From Aldehydirespirator sp965221215 (GTDB lineage Bacteria > Actinomycetota > Acidimicrobiia > Acidimicrobiales > Aldehydirespiratoraceae), in contig OZ244872.1 of assembly GCA_965221215.1 (NCBI GenBank), forward strand, positions 434,001-498,000: a stretch of DNA of 64,000 nucleotides, read 5' to 3'. How positions within the stretch are numbered: the stretch's first letter is position 1; each line of letters opens with the position of its first letter. Positions 56,160-64,000 of this stretch are shown here, in pieces. A model generated the notes under the pieces. The model did not search any database. It was not told the DNA's origin and was given only the letters and a program-made list of their open reading frames with translations. Both the position numbers and the translations under genes were made by a program.

Positions 56160-56782
56160 GGGATCGGCGCCAGCCGGTCGAGGCCCAGCGCGAGGCGCTC
56201 GGGGGCGGGCAGGGCCAGCAGGTCCTCGGGATGGTCGATGTCTGTAGCCAGGGCGGCGTCGTCCACCACGGTCACGGCCAGCCCCAGCCGGCCGGCCTCG
56301 TCCACATGGCGCCGGAACGAGCCCGGTCCGTAGGCGAAGCGGAACCCGCAGGCGGTGGGTACGCAAAGCACGTTCGACCCGTCGCGCCGCCGGTCGGGAA
56401 CAATCACCAGCCCGTCGCCCACCGCAGGTCGCAGCGAGCGGGCCAGCGCCAGATCGGCGTGGGCCACCACCGCTCGCTCCACGCCCGCCGCCGCCAGCCG
56501 GTTCACGGTCACCGAGACCGCGTGGGACAGGCCGGGTCGGCCCGCCGGCGCGACCTCGGCCCCCACCTCCGACGCCCATGCCGCCACCTCGGCGTCGTCG
56601 GTGGCGACATGAACCGGCAGTCCGTCGGCGGCGGCCACCACCCGGCTCGCCATCAGGCGCATCAGGTCGCGGCAACCCCGCTCGCCCAGCATCGGCGCCA
56701 GCCGCGACAGGGCGCCCTCGAACGAGCGAACCGGCACTATCACTGCCGTGGCCGGGTTGTCGGGAACAGGCAGCAGCGCCAC
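56156..56782 (-). CDS. cofC: 2-phospho-L-lactate (or phosphoenolpyruvate) guanylyltransferase
   Basis: 208 residues; nucleotidyl-transfer step of coenzyme F420 synthesis (CofC/FbiD). It shows AVIVPVRSFEGALSRLAPML, HADLALARSLRPAVGDGLVIV, PDRRRDGSNVL and FAYGPGSFRRHVDEA, the CofC signatures. FbiD of mycobacteria uses phosphoenolpyruvate; which substrate applies here cannot be told. GGAGG lies eight bases before GTG 56782. F420 produced from it could serve the LLM oxidoreductases at 46114 and 49412. Divergent from gpsA. Confidence 0.9.
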   Translation of the reverse strand: MALLPVPDNPATAVIVPVRSFEGALSRLAPMLGERGCRDLMRLMASRVVAAADGLPVHVATDDAEVAAWASEVGAEVAPAGRPGLSHAVSVTVNRLAAAGVERAVVAHADLALARSLRPAVGDGLVIVPDRRRDGSNVLCVPTACGFRFAYGPGSFRRHVDEAGRLGLAVTVVDDAALATDIDHPEDLLALPAPERLALGLDRLAPIP

Positions 56783-56822
56783 GGGGTGCCTCCGGGCATT
56801 CCGGGTGAGGGTGGGGCGAGTC

Positions 56823-56828
56823 TAGGGT
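56823..56828 (+). promoter_or_regulatory. Candidate -10 element, leaderless gpsA mRNA
   Basis: TAGGGT ends seven bases before GTG 56836. No ribosome site. Same hexamer and spacing as at 50707-50712. Confidence 0.45.
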
Positions 56829-56835
56829 TGCGGCT

Positions 56836-57828
56836 GTGAAGGTCCGGGTTGCGGTGGTGGGCGGCGGATCCTGGGGCACGACCGTCGCCCATCTCTGCGC
56901 CCACAACTCGCCCACCGTGCTCTACGCCCGCGACCCCGCCATCGCCGACGCGGTGAACTCGGCTGCAGAGAACCCTCGCTACCTGCCCGGTCGGGCGCTG
57001 CACCCCGATCTGCGGGCCACATCCGACATCGGCGAGGCGGTCGCCGGGGCGGACGCGGTGGTGATGGGCGTGCCGTCGCACGGCTTCCGGGGCACCCTGG
57101 GCCTGCTGCGGCCGCACTTGGGCGACGGCACGCCGATCGTGTCGCTCACCAAGGGCCTCGAAGGCGGCAGCCGCAAGCGGATGACCGAGGTGGTGGCCGA
57201 TGAGCTTCCCGGACATCCGGCCGGGGTTCTGACCGGACCCAACCTGGCCAAGGAGATCCTCGCCGGCCACGCCGCGGCTGCGGTGCTGGCCATGGCGTCG
57301 GCCGATGTGTCGCTGCAGGAGATCTTCTGCGCGGGCGACTTCCGGGTGTACACCAACACCGACGTGGTGGGGGCCGAGATCGCCGGTGCCACCAAGAACG
57401 TGATCGCGCTGGCGGCCGGCATCGCCGACGGGCTAGAGGCCGGCGACAACACCCGGGCCGCGCTCATAACTCGGGGGCTGGCCGAGGTGACCCGCCTGGG
57501 GATGGCTCTCGGCGGTGATCCGCTCACCTTCGCGGGCCTGGCCGGGATCGGCGACATTGTGGCCACCTGCGTCAGCCCCCAGAGCCGCAACCGTCATGTG
57601 GGCGAGCGGCTGGGCCGGGGCGAGGCCATCGGCGAGATCGTGGCGTCGATGGATCAGGTGGCCGAGGGCGTGAAGTCCACGCCGGTGGTGGCCGCGCTGG
57701 CCCGCTCGCTGGGGGTGGACATGCCCATCACCGAGCAGGTGCGAGCTGTGATCGAGGACGGCCGCCCCGCCGCCGCGGCCTACCGGTCGCTGCTGGACCG
57801 CCCCCCAACCAGCGAAACCCACCGGTAG
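56836..57828 (+). CDS. gpsA: Glycerol-3-phosphate dehydrogenase (NAD(P)+)
   Basis: 330 residues; reduces dihydroxyacetone phosphate to glycerol 3-phosphate for phospholipid synthesis. GGGSWGT near the N-terminus binds NAD(P); LTKGLEGG, GPNLAKEI, GAEIAGATKNVIALAAGIADGL (catalytic lysine in TKN) and SRNRHVGERLGRG are the GpsA signatures. The start is GTG 56836, seven bases after TAGGGT. The glycosyltransferase follows within seven bases. Confidence 0.95.
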   Translation: MKVRVAVVGGGSWGTTVAHLCAHNSPTVLYARDPAIADAVNSAAENPRYLPGRALHPDLRATSDIGEAVAGADAVVMGVPSHGFRGTLGLLRPHLGDGTPIVSLTKGLEGGSRKRMTEVVADELPGHPAGVLTGPNLAKEILAGHAAAAVLAMASADVSLQEIFCAGDFRVYTNTDVVGAEIAGATKNVIALAAGIADGLEAGDNTRAALITRGLAEVTRLGMALGGDPLTFAGLAGIGDIVATCVSPQSRNRHVGERLGRGEAIGEIVASMDQVAEGVKSTPVVAALARSLGVDMPITEQVRAVIEDGRPAAAAYRSLLDRPPTSETHR

Positions 57829-57835
57829 CTCCGTG

Positions 57836-58975
57836 ATGCTGGAAGCGCGGATCGCCATCGCCACCTATTCGGTGCGGCCCCGGGGCGGGGCGGTCCACAG
57901 CGTGGAGCTGGCCGAGGCCCTGGCCGCGGCGGGCGTGAACACGACCCTCGTCGCTCTGGGCGACCCGGCCCAGGGGTTCTTCCGGTCCACCGATGTGCCC
58001 GTGCACATCGTCGAGGCCCCGGCTCGGGCCGGAACCCTCACCGAGCGAGTGTTCTCGCACATCGAGGCCCTGATATCGGGGCTGGCCGAGCTGGCCGGCC
58101 GCTTCGACATCGTGCATACCCAGGACTGCATCTCGGCGCGGGCCGCGGCCCGGGTGCGTGACCGCGGCGGCGGATTTCGCCTGTTCCGCACCGTTCACCA
58201 CATCGACGATTTCACCACCCCGGCGCTGATCGAGTGCCAGGACGCAGCCATCACCGAACCCGATCGGGTGCTGGTGGTGAGCGAGCCGTGGAGGCGCCGC
58301 CTGCTCGACGACTACGGCGTGGCGGCCTCGGTGGTCACCAACGGTGTGCGGGTCGAGCGGTTCGCAGGCGCGGCACCGTCGCCGGAGCTGCGGGCAAGCA
58401 TCAACGCCGTCGACCGCCACCTGTTCCTGACCGTGGGCGGTATCGAGCCTCGCAAGGGCTCGCGCTATCTGGTCGAGGCGCTGGGCCTGTTGAAGGCCAT
58501 GCCCGGCCCGCGGCCCATGCTGGCCGTGGTGGGCGGCCACTCCTTTCAGGACTACCGGGCCTACCGTGACGAGGTGCTGGCGTCGCTGGGCGACCACGGC
58601 CTGCGCCTCGGTGACGATGTGGTGCTGGTGGGCACGGTGCCCGACGAGGAGCTGCCCGGCTGGTTCGCAGCCGCCGACAGCTTCGTGTTCCCTTCGATCA
58701 GCGAGGGCTGGGGCCTCGTCATCCTGGAGGCCATGGCCGCCGGGCTGCCGGTGGTCGCCTCCGACATCGAGGTCTTCGGCCAGTTCCTGACCCACGACGT
58801 CGACGCGGTGATGACCGAGGCGGCCAATCCCTCCTCACTGGCGGCCGGCATGGCCCGAGTGCGGGACGACCCCGAACTGGCGCAGCGGCTGCGGGTCGCC
58901 GGGGCGGCTACCGCCAACCGCTACTCGTGGACCAGCACCGCCCAATGCCACATCGATCTCTACGCCGAGGCCTGA
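57836..58975 (+). CDS. Glycosyltransferase family 4-like protein (379 aa)
   Basis: GT-B fold: an N-terminal acceptor domain (IAIATYSVRPRGGAVHSVELA) and a C-terminal donor domain with LTVGGIEPRKGSRYLVEAL, then FVFPSISEGWGLVILEAMAAGLPVV (the ExFGxxxxE-like motif, here EGWGLVILE). Adds a sugar from a nucleotide sugar to an unknown acceptor, possibly for envelope glycolipid since it is next to gpsA. ATG 57836 or the adjacent GTG 57833 is the start, seven bases past the gpsA stop. It converges with fdrA. Confidence 0.85.
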   Translation: MLEARIAIATYSVRPRGGAVHSVELAEALAAAGVNTTLVALGDPAQGFFRSTDVPVHIVEAPARAGTLTERVFSHIEALISGLAELAGRFDIVHTQDCISARAAARVRDRGGGFRLFRTVHHIDDFTTPALIECQDAAITEPDRVLVVSEPWRRRLLDDYGVAASVVTNGVRVERFAGAAPSPELRASINAVDRHLFLTVGGIEPRKGSRYLVEALGLLKAMPGPRPMLAVVGGHSFQDYRAYRDEVLASLGDHGLRLGDDVVLVGTVPDEELPGWFAAADSFVFPSISEGWGLVILEAMAAGLPVVASDIEVFGQFLTHDVDAVMTEAANPSSLAAGMARVRDDPELAQRLRVAGAATANRYSWTSTAQCHIDLYAEA

Positions 58976-59048
58976 CCTGCGGCGACTCCCACAGCAACGC
59001 CGTTGGGGCCGTCGCCCACAAGCCCCCGATTCGCCGGGCCGAGTGGGG

Positions 59049-60929
59049 TCACGCAGTCAGGCTTGCAGCCAGGTCGTGGTGGACCAGCGCGGGGTCGCGG
59101 TTCACCAGGGCGGCGGCGGCCAGCGCGGCCCGGGCGTTGGTCTCGGCCACGATGCAGCCCGCCTCGCGCATGATCGACCGCTGCTGCTCGAAGCCCTGGG
59201 GATCGCGGTCGGTCCCCAGCACATAGGCCACCACCGCCGCGCCCGACGCCACAATCTCCGCGGCGGCGGGAGCGAGCATGGACGCCGGGTCCCGATGGGC
59301 GCCGTCGCCGATGACCACATCGAGCAGCACGGCCGCCACGGTGGGATCCGACGCATGGTCGTGCAGCACTTCGAGCCGGGCCTCGGGATCGATCATCGGG
59401 TGGGGACGGCCCACGGTGTACTCCTCCTCCCCCATGTCGAGGCAGACATGGGCGCCAGCGGGTGCAGGCAGCGCCCAGCCGGCCTCCAGCGGCGTGTTGG
59501 AGAACACCGGGCCGATGTGGCGGCTGACGATGGTCATCGCCTCATAGGCCAGCGTTCCCCCGCTGAACAGTCCTACCAGCCGCCGCCGTTGCCCTTCGAG
59601 CGAGGCGCAGAGCCGGGCCACCTCGGCGTCGATGGATCCGACCGGGTCGCGGCCCGAGCAGCCGAGGCGGGCCAGGGCCTCCACCACGCCCTGCTCGAGC
59701 GTGTTGCACACCGCCACTCCCGGGGCGGTGGCCACGGGTCGCTCCAGCCCGATCAGCGCAGCCACGACCGGCTTGCGCCGCGGTCGGCCCAGCAGGCGCT
59801 CGGCCACCGCCGGCGCGGGCGGCTTCGACACCAGCAGCGTCAACTCGGTTCCGCCATGGTGGTCGAGAGCCTCCAGGGCGGCTTCGCACATCAGCCCCCC
59901 GACCGGCTCGGAGAGGTCTCGGCCTCCCACCCCGATCACATGGGTGACGCCCGATCCCCAGCGGTCGAGCAGGGCCATAGTCTCCTGGGCGCCGGTGCCC
60001 GCCGCGGCCACCACCCCCACCGGCCCCGGCGCCACCCGGTTGGAGAATCCGAGTCCCACCCCGCCCAGCGCGGCCGTGCCCGCACCCGGCCCCATCACCA
60101 GCCGGCCCAGCGAGCAGGCCCGCCGCTTGAGCTCGATCTCGTCGGCCAGGGGCACGTTGTCGCTGAACAGCAGCACGTCGAGGCCGCGGGTCAGGGCCTT
60201 GTGGGCCTCCAAGGCCGCGTACGGACCGGGAACGGAGACGATGGCGACGTTGGCGTCCGGCGCCTCGGCCAGAGCGTTGTCGAGGCTGGCCGGACGCGGC
60301 CCGCCCGCCGCCGCGCCGGCATCGTCGGCAGGACCGGCCGCCTCGAACAGCACCCGCCGCCCCTCCTGCAGCGCCGCGGCCAACTGCTCGCCGGCTCCGG
60401 TGTCGTCGGATGCGCTGTCGCCGTTCGCATGGTCGTCGGATGCGCTGTCGCCGTTCGCATGGTCGTCGGATGCGCTGTCGCCGTTCGCATGGTCGTCGGA
60501 TGCGCTGTCGCCGTTCGCATGGTCGTCGGATGCGCTGTCGCCGTTCGCATGGTCGTCGGATGCGCTGTCGCCGTTCGCATGGTCGTCGGATGCGCTGTCG
60601 CCGTTCGCATGGTCGTCGGATGCTCTGTCGCCGTTCGCATGGTCGTCGGATGCGCTGTCGCCGTTCGCATGGTCGTCGGATGCTCTGTCTGCGGTCGGGT
60701 CGCCGGCCACCGCGCCGTCGGATGCCCGGACGGCCAGCACCAGGTCATTTGCCGACGCGCTGCCCAGACCCTGCGTCAGCCCCTCTGCGGCCAGGACGTC
60801 AAGGTTGGCGGGAGTGGCCATCAGCGCCCAGGCCCAGTCCACACCGGGCGTCTCGCGCATGGCCCGCGAGGCCTCCAGCAGGCGCACGCTGTCCACGTAG
60901 CAGTCGGCGATGACCTCGGTTCTGATCAT
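59049..60929 (-). CDS. fdrA: FdrA family protein (acyl-CoA synthetase-like) with repeat expansion
   Basis: 626 residues. FdrA is related to succinyl-CoA synthetase alpha; in enterobacteria it is part of the oxamate carbamoyltransferase set (FdrA/YlbE/YlbF, with a carbamate kinase). It keeps VGVVAAAGTGAQETMALLDR, GVTHVIGVGGRDLSEPVGG and VGLFSGGTLAYEA. Residues about 80-172 are an insertion of nine near-identical 10-residue repeats (ASDDHANGDS), absent from normal family members. ATG 60929 overlaps the carbamate kinase stop (ATGA), supporting a joint role in carbamoyl metabolism. The YlbE/YlbF partners are not seen. Confidence 0.8.
   Translation of the reverse strand: MIRTEVIADCYVDSVRLLEASRAMRETPGVDWAWALMATPANLDVLAAEGLTQGLGSASANDLVLAVRASDGAVAGDPTADRASDDHANGDSASDDHANGDRASDDHANGDSASDDHANGDSASDDHANGDSASDDHANGDSASDDHANGDSASDDHANGDSASDDHANGDSASDDTGAGEQLAAALQEGRRVLFEAAGPADDAGAAAGGPRPASLDNALAEAPDANVAIVSVPGPYAALEAHKALTRGLDVLLFSDNVPLADEIELKRRACSLGRLVMGPGAGTAALGGVGLGFSNRVAPGPVGVVAAAGTGAQETMALLDRWGSGVTHVIGVGGRDLSEPVGGLMCEAALEALDHHGGTELTLLVSKPPAPAVAERLLGRPRRKPVVAALIGLERPVATAPGVAVCNTLEQGVVEALARLGCSGRDPVGSIDAEVARLCASLEGQRRRLVGLFSGGTLAYEAMTIVSRHIGPVFSNTPLEAGWALPAPAGAHVCLDMGEEEYTVGRPHPMIDPEARLEVLHDHASDPTVAAVLLDVVIGDGAHRDPASMLAPAAAEIVASGAAVVAYVLGTDRDPQGFEQQRSIMREAGCIVAETNARAALAAAALVNRDPALVHHDLAASLTA
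60402..60690. repeat. 30-base minisatellite inside fdrA
   Basis: CCGTTCGCATGGTCGTCGGA recurs with start points 60421, 60451, 60481, 60511, 60541, 60571, 60601, 60631 and 60661, each separated by TGCGCTGTCG or TGCTCTGTCG. Unit 30 bases, a multiple of three, encoding 10 residues on the minus strand. Confidence 0.9.
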
Positions 60930-61957
60930 GCCCGGTCCGCCACGATCCGCGTGCCGCGGGGGCCCTCGATCACGCCGGCCGGCTCATCGAGAGTGGCGTA
61001 CACGAGTTCGGGCGTGGTGATGACCGAGATCCGCCCCGGCGCCCCCACAGCCTCGACGCCGGTCTCGGCCTCGGGCTCCACGCGGTCGCTTGCAGCCGGT
61101 GCCGCTGCCTCCACGAACTCGATGGCGGCCTCGACCTTGGGTCCCATGCTGCCAGCGGGGAACTGGCCGTCGGCGAGGTGTCGCCGGGCGACCGAAGCGG
61201 TCATATCGGCCACCGACCGCTCGGCGGGGGTCCCGTAATCGAGGCACACCGCGGCCACGCCGGTCACCATAATCAGCGCCCGAGCGTCCAAGAAGTCGGC
61301 GATCCGCTCCGCCACGTAGTCCTTGTCGATCACGGCGTCGACGCCCCGGTAGGCACCGCCGGCCGAGCGCGCCACCGGAATGCCGCCCCCTCCGCCGGCC
61401 ACGACGATGTGGCCGAGGGCCACCAGAGCCGAGATGGCTTCGGCCTCGACCGGCACTATCGGCCTCGGCGACGGAACCACCCGCCGGTAGCCCCGCCCCG
61501 AATCCTCGGCCATGGTCCAGCCCCGCCCCGACTCCAGGGCCGCGGCCTCGGCCCGGTCGAAGAACGGGCCGATGGGCTTGGTGGGCTGCGAGAGGGCGGG
61601 GTCGTCGGGGTCGATCTCGATGTGGGTGACGATGGACACCGCCCCCGCCATGTCGCGCCGGCACACCTCGTGGAGCGCCAGGCAGATGAGGCTTCCCAGC
61701 TGACCCTGGGTCATGGCGCTCAGCGTGAACAGGGGCAGGGCGGGAACGAGGTCGGTCGAGCCCTCGTGCTGGATGGCCAGGTTGCCCACCTGGGGACCGT
61801 TGCCGTGCACGATCACCACGTTCCAGCCCTTGCGGATCAGCGAGCGAACCGAGTGGGCCATGGCCAAGGCGTTGTCGTACTGCTCCTCGAGGGTGCCGCG
61901 CTGGTCCTCGCGAATGAGTGCGTTGCCTCCGAGTGCCAGAATCGCGGTCTCGGCCAA
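60926..61957 (-). CDS. Carbamate kinase
   Basis: 343-residue ArcC/YbcF-type kinase: ILALGGNALI, GWNVVIVHGNGPQVGNLAIQ (phosphate and carbamoyl binding), VVAGGGGGIPV and DKDYVAERIADFL. It makes ATP from carbamoyl phosphate and ADP, so it would draw energy from the carbamoyl phosphate of the FdrA-type reaction. TTG 61957 is the start, supported by AGAGGAG seven bases before it; family alignment begins there (LAETAILALGGNAL). Coupled to fdrA by ATGA. Confidence 0.88.
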   Translation of the reverse strand: MAETAILALGGNALIREDQRGTLEEQYDNALAMAHSVRSLIRKGWNVVIVHGNGPQVGNLAIQHEGSTDLVPALPLFTLSAMTQGQLGSLICLALHEVCRRDMAGAVSIVTHIEIDPDDPALSQPTKPIGPFFDRAEAAALESGRGWTMAEDSGRGYRRVVPSPRPIVPVEAEAISALVALGHIVVAGGGGGIPVARSAGGAYRGVDAVIDKDYVAERIADFLDARALIMVTGVAAVCLDYGTPAERSVADMTASVARRHLADGQFPAGSMGPKVEAAIEFVEAAAPAASDRVEPEAETGVEAVGAPGRISVITTPELVYATLDEPAGVIEGPRGTRIVADRA

Positions 61958-62030
61958 GGCTCGCTCCTCTCGCCAGACCCGCCGGATCCGAACGGAGCCG
62001 CAAGCCTGCCGATAGCAGAACCGACTTTCT

Positions 62031-62036
62031 TATAGT
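62031..62036 (+). promoter_or_regulatory. Candidate -10 element in the divergent region
   Basis: TATAGT within CTTATAGTAGATG, the most AT-rich spot in the gap between carbamate kinase and the unknown gene at 62086. It may serve either side (CTATAAG on the minus strand). Confidence 0.35.
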
Positions 62037-62085
62037 AGATGAAGGGCAATGGGCCATGCCATGCAGGCGACTGGGAGCAGATGAC

Positions 62086-62811
62086 ATGCCCAACGCTCCA
62101 AGCCGCGCAGACTCTGCCGCGGTGTCGGGTGGCCGCGGGGATGCAGACCCTGCTGCGGTGTCGGATGGCCGCGGGGACACAGACCCCACTGCGGTGCTGG
62201 CCGCCTATTGGAACGAGAGTGAGCGCCTCCTCTACCCGACGGCCACCACCAACCCCGACGCCTACCAGTCGGCGGTGAAGCTGGTCCGTGCCGTGGCCGA
62301 TGCGCTGGCCTCCGTCTCCGACCTCGCCGTGCTGGCCGATCGCTGGGAGCACCGGTTAGACATCCTGGATGAGGCGGCGAAGGCGGCTGGTGTGCCGGTC
62401 GCCCACGGCCTGGCGGAGGCGACCGCGGGTTGCGGGTTCGCGGTCCGCCGCCGCGAGCTGCTGGCCGAGCGGGCCGAGCGCTGGCGCCGCCAGAGCATCG
62501 CCGCGGCCCGCGAGGCGGGCCGAGTGTGGGCGGTGATCCACGAGCAGGGCGACCTGGGCGCCGGTCTGGCCGATCCGTACCAGTGCATGGAACTGCACCT
62601 GCCCACGGGCCTGGCCGTGGTGAGCATGGTCGAGCCCGACCCGTCGACCATGACCCCCCTCTACGTGGTGACGGTGACCGAGACGGGCGAGTCCGCCGGC
62701 GCCTCCGAGGTTGACGCGACCCGCTTCGAGGATCTGGAGACGGCCGACCCGGCGCGGTTCGAGGACAACCGGCAGACCATGCGAGACCGCGTCGAGGCGT
62801 CCGGAGCCTGA
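62086..62811 (+). CDS. Unknown protein with N-terminal 12-residue repeats (241 aa)
   Basis: No family recognised. After MPNAPSR come two to three copies of a 12-residue repeat (ADSAAVSGGRGD, ADPAAVSDGRGD, TDPTAV). A helical domain follows (VLAAYWNESERLLYPTATT, NPDAYQSAVKLVRAVADAL), then ELLAERAERWRRQS and a compact C-terminal part with QCMELHLPTGLAVVSMVEPD. No signal peptide or membrane segment. GGGAG lies eight bases before ATG 62086. Divergent from carbamate kinase and convergent with the AIR-synthase-related gene, so context gives no strong hint. Confidence 0.65.
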   Translation: MPNAPSRADSAAVSGGRGDADPAAVSDGRGDTDPTAVLAAYWNESERLLYPTATTNPDAYQSAVKLVRAVADALASVSDLAVLADRWEHRLDILDEAAKAAGVPVAHGLAEATAGCGFAVRRRELLAERAERWRRQSIAAAREAGRVWAVIHEQGDLGAGLADPYQCMELHLPTGLAVVSMVEPDPSTMTPLYVVTVTETGESAGASEVDATRFEDLETADPARFEDNRQTMRDRVEASGA

Positions 62812-62920
62812 GCCGGTCCCTGGCCACAACCCGGTGCCGTGTCGAGGCGGTTGACGCTTGTGGCAGTCCACTGCTCCAACTCGGCACCGCTGGTCGAGTC
62901 GTGGCGAGGCGGCTGGAGCC

Positions 62921-63973
62921 CTACCAGAGCCCGGTGATGGGCTCGCGCCTGAGGTCGAACACTTCGCGGCGCTCATCCCGGTGCTGCACCGTGAGCAACC
63001 CGCGGTTGGTAACGGTGCCCGCAGCCGCGGCCGCGAGTCCGGCCGAGCGGAACAGGTCCACGCACTGCTCGGGACGGTCGGTGGTGAGCCAGAACGCGTA
63101 GGTCGCGAAGCAGGTCAACCAGCGGTCCAGGCTGACTCCGGCCGGTAAGGGCAGCTTGTCCAAGTCGATGTCGGCTCCGAGCCTTCCGGGCTCGAGGAGC
63201 ATGGCCAGCGAGCCGATCGAGCCGGCCATGCTCACGTCCTTGGCGGCCGACGCCAGATCGTCGCGGGCGGCACGGGCCAGCAGGCGCACGTCGGCGGCCA
63301 GACGAGGTCCGCGGGTGCCGATGCTGGTGAAGAAGTCGAAGTCGGCTCGCATGCGGCCGTCGACGCAGCATGCGAACACCAGGTGCTGGCCGGCACGGAC
63401 CCGGCTCACTGACAGCACCCGTTCGACGTCGCCCACCGCGAAGGCCGACAGCGCCGGCTCGCCCTCGTGCTCGGTGATGTGCCCGCCCACGATGGGCACG
63501 TCGTAGAGGCGGGCCGCCTCGGCCATGCCTCCCAGCGCCTCGGCCGCCACGCTCCCAGCTGCGACCACCGTGTTGACGATGGCTCTGGGGACCGCCCCCA
63601 TGGCGGCCAGGTCGTTGACGTTGGCCAGCACGGCGGCGATGCCCGCCGCCCGAGGATCGGAGGCCACGAACGCCGGATGCATCGCCTCGCCGCAGACCAC
63701 GACGGAGCCTCCGGCGGGCACCTCCACGACCGCGCCGTCGTCGCCGGGCCCGGTCACCGGATCGGAGACTTCGACGGCGCGGCGAACGGCCCCGATGGCG
63801 CCCTTGGCTCGCAAGCCCGCGTGGTCCCTCACCGCGGCCACCAACTCGTCCAGCAAGAACGAATCCGGTGATGATGCTTCCGGTGTTGCCGTCTCCGGGG
63901 TGGCTGCCTCTCTCGACGGCCGCTGCGCCGGTTCCGTTCCCTTCGGGCCGGTCGTCTCCCGCGATGTGGGCAC
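62921..63973 (-). CDS. AIR synthase (PurM)-related protein (350 aa)
   Basis: PurM-superfamily ATP-binding fold as in ThiL, SelD and HypE. The N-terminal domain starts SFLLDELVAAVRDHAG and contains GPGDDGAVVEV (GDDAA-type nucleotide site) and AAVLANVNDLAAMGAVP (the ANVND motif). The C-terminal domain has SAAKDVSMAGSIGSLAMLLE and DKLPLPAGVSLDRWL. It fits the 'AIR synthase-related' group of unknown substrate, not true PurM. The first ~38 residues are Pro/Thr/Glu/Ala-rich and probably disordered; GTG 63973 may not be the real start. Upstream lies outside the window. Confidence 0.78.
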   Translation of the reverse strand: MPTSRETTGPKGTEPAQRPSREAATPETATPEASSPDSFLLDELVAAVRDHAGLRAKGAIGAVRRAVEVSDPVTGPGDDGAVVEVPAGGSVVVCGEAMHPAFVASDPRAAGIAAVLANVNDLAAMGAVPRAIVNTVVAAGSVAAEALGGMAEAARLYDVPIVGGHITEHEGEPALSAFAVGDVERVLSVSRVRAGQHLVFACCVDGRMRADFDFFTSIGTRGPRLAADVRLLARAARDDLASAAKDVSMAGSIGSLAMLLEPGRLGADIDLDKLPLPAGVSLDRWLTCFATYAFWLTTDRPEQCVDLFRSAGLAAAAAGTVTNRGLLTVQHRDERREVFDLRREPITGLW

Positions 63974-64000
63974 GGCCGCACGGTACAGCCGCGGCGCGGT

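Noticed and set aside
60402..60690. Regular 30-base repeats that could suggest a CRISPR array
   Set aside because: No unique spacers: the units follow each other directly, are a multiple of three and lie in frame inside a coding gene; no cas genes nearby.
59043..61238. Long open frame on the plus strand opposite fdrA and carbamate kinase, with a repetitive VVGCAVAVRM segment
   Set aside because: It is the antisense reading of the 30-base minisatellite and of GC-rich coding DNA; no family pattern, while the minus-strand proteins match known families.
1..64000. tRNA, rRNA, riboswitch or replication origin
   Set aside because: All gaps were read on both strands; none shows a cloverleaf, conserved rRNA sequence, known riboswitch core or DnaA-box cluster.

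Overview
The window is a GC-rich piece of an actinobacterial chromosome, most likely from the class Acidimicrobiia (inference; there is no rRNA gene to settle it). The signs are a coenzyme F420 gene (cofC) with two luciferase-like (LLM) oxidoreductases that could use F420, a mycobacterial CtpE-type P-type ATPase, a DUF222-HNH gene, frequent GTG/TTG starts, several start codons lying 6-8 bases after a -10 hexamer with no ribosome site (leaderless mRNAs), and many SDR, MDR, VOC and PhyH oxidoreductases, as is common in uncultured marine or host-associated Acidimicrobiia. No tRNA, rRNA, CRISPR array, integrase or transposase was seen, and no intergenic gap exceeds 300 bases.

Layout. 1-970: end of a helicase gene. 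1008-6963 (-): MacB/FtsX-type exporter (ATPase and two large permeases). 7100-10356 (-): 2-oxoacid dehydrogenase E2 and a fused E1 alpha/beta. 10569-12238 (+): two coupled SDRs. 12257-13249 (-): tandem Lrp/AsnC regulator, divergent from 13411-19843 (+), a branched-chain-amino-acid-type ABC importer (binding lipoprotein, fused LivH-LivM, LivG, LivF) with an MDR dehydrogenase. 19936-28195: MazEF and BrnTA toxin-antitoxin pairs, a dimethylformamidase-like protein, MDR and VOC enzymes, a HipA-like kinase/HIRAN pair and an Ldh-family dehydrogenase. 28325-30596: a PhyH dioxygenase and two VOC proteins. 30767-34583 (+): a four-gene ABC-2 exporter. 34800-37880: DUF222-HNH, enoyl-CoA hydratase, SDR. 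37952-43131 (-): a 1494-residue GHKL-ATPase/SF2-helicase protein bracketed by pieces of a cupin gene. 43151-47934: PAC2 protein, leuA with a leader-peptide attenuator, LLM oxidoreductase, enoyl-CoA hydratase. 47985-52770: coiled-coil VanY-like peptidase, LLM protein, methyltransferase, lipid kinase, small membrane protein. 52780-58975: CtpE, PIG-L deacetylase, CofC, then GpsA and a glycosyltransferase. 59049-63973: FdrA, carbamate kinase, an unknown protein and an AIR-synthase-related protein.

The least ordinary signal lies at gene junctions. Three same-strand gaps (livG-livF, ABC ATPase-permease, cofC-PIG-L) are filled end to end by mini-ORFs whose start overlaps the upstream stop (GTGA/ATGA) and whose stop overlaps the downstream start. 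Each mini-ORF tract contains or consists of a 69-75 base tandem duplication. Related duplications occur at three more gene boundaries, and in-frame tandem repeats occur inside several proteins. A dispersed MITE/REP-like repeat sits just after stop codons at four places, with a fifth fragment elsewhere. leuA is preceded by a promoter whose predicted start site is the first base of an 11-codon leader peptide carrying four leucine codons.
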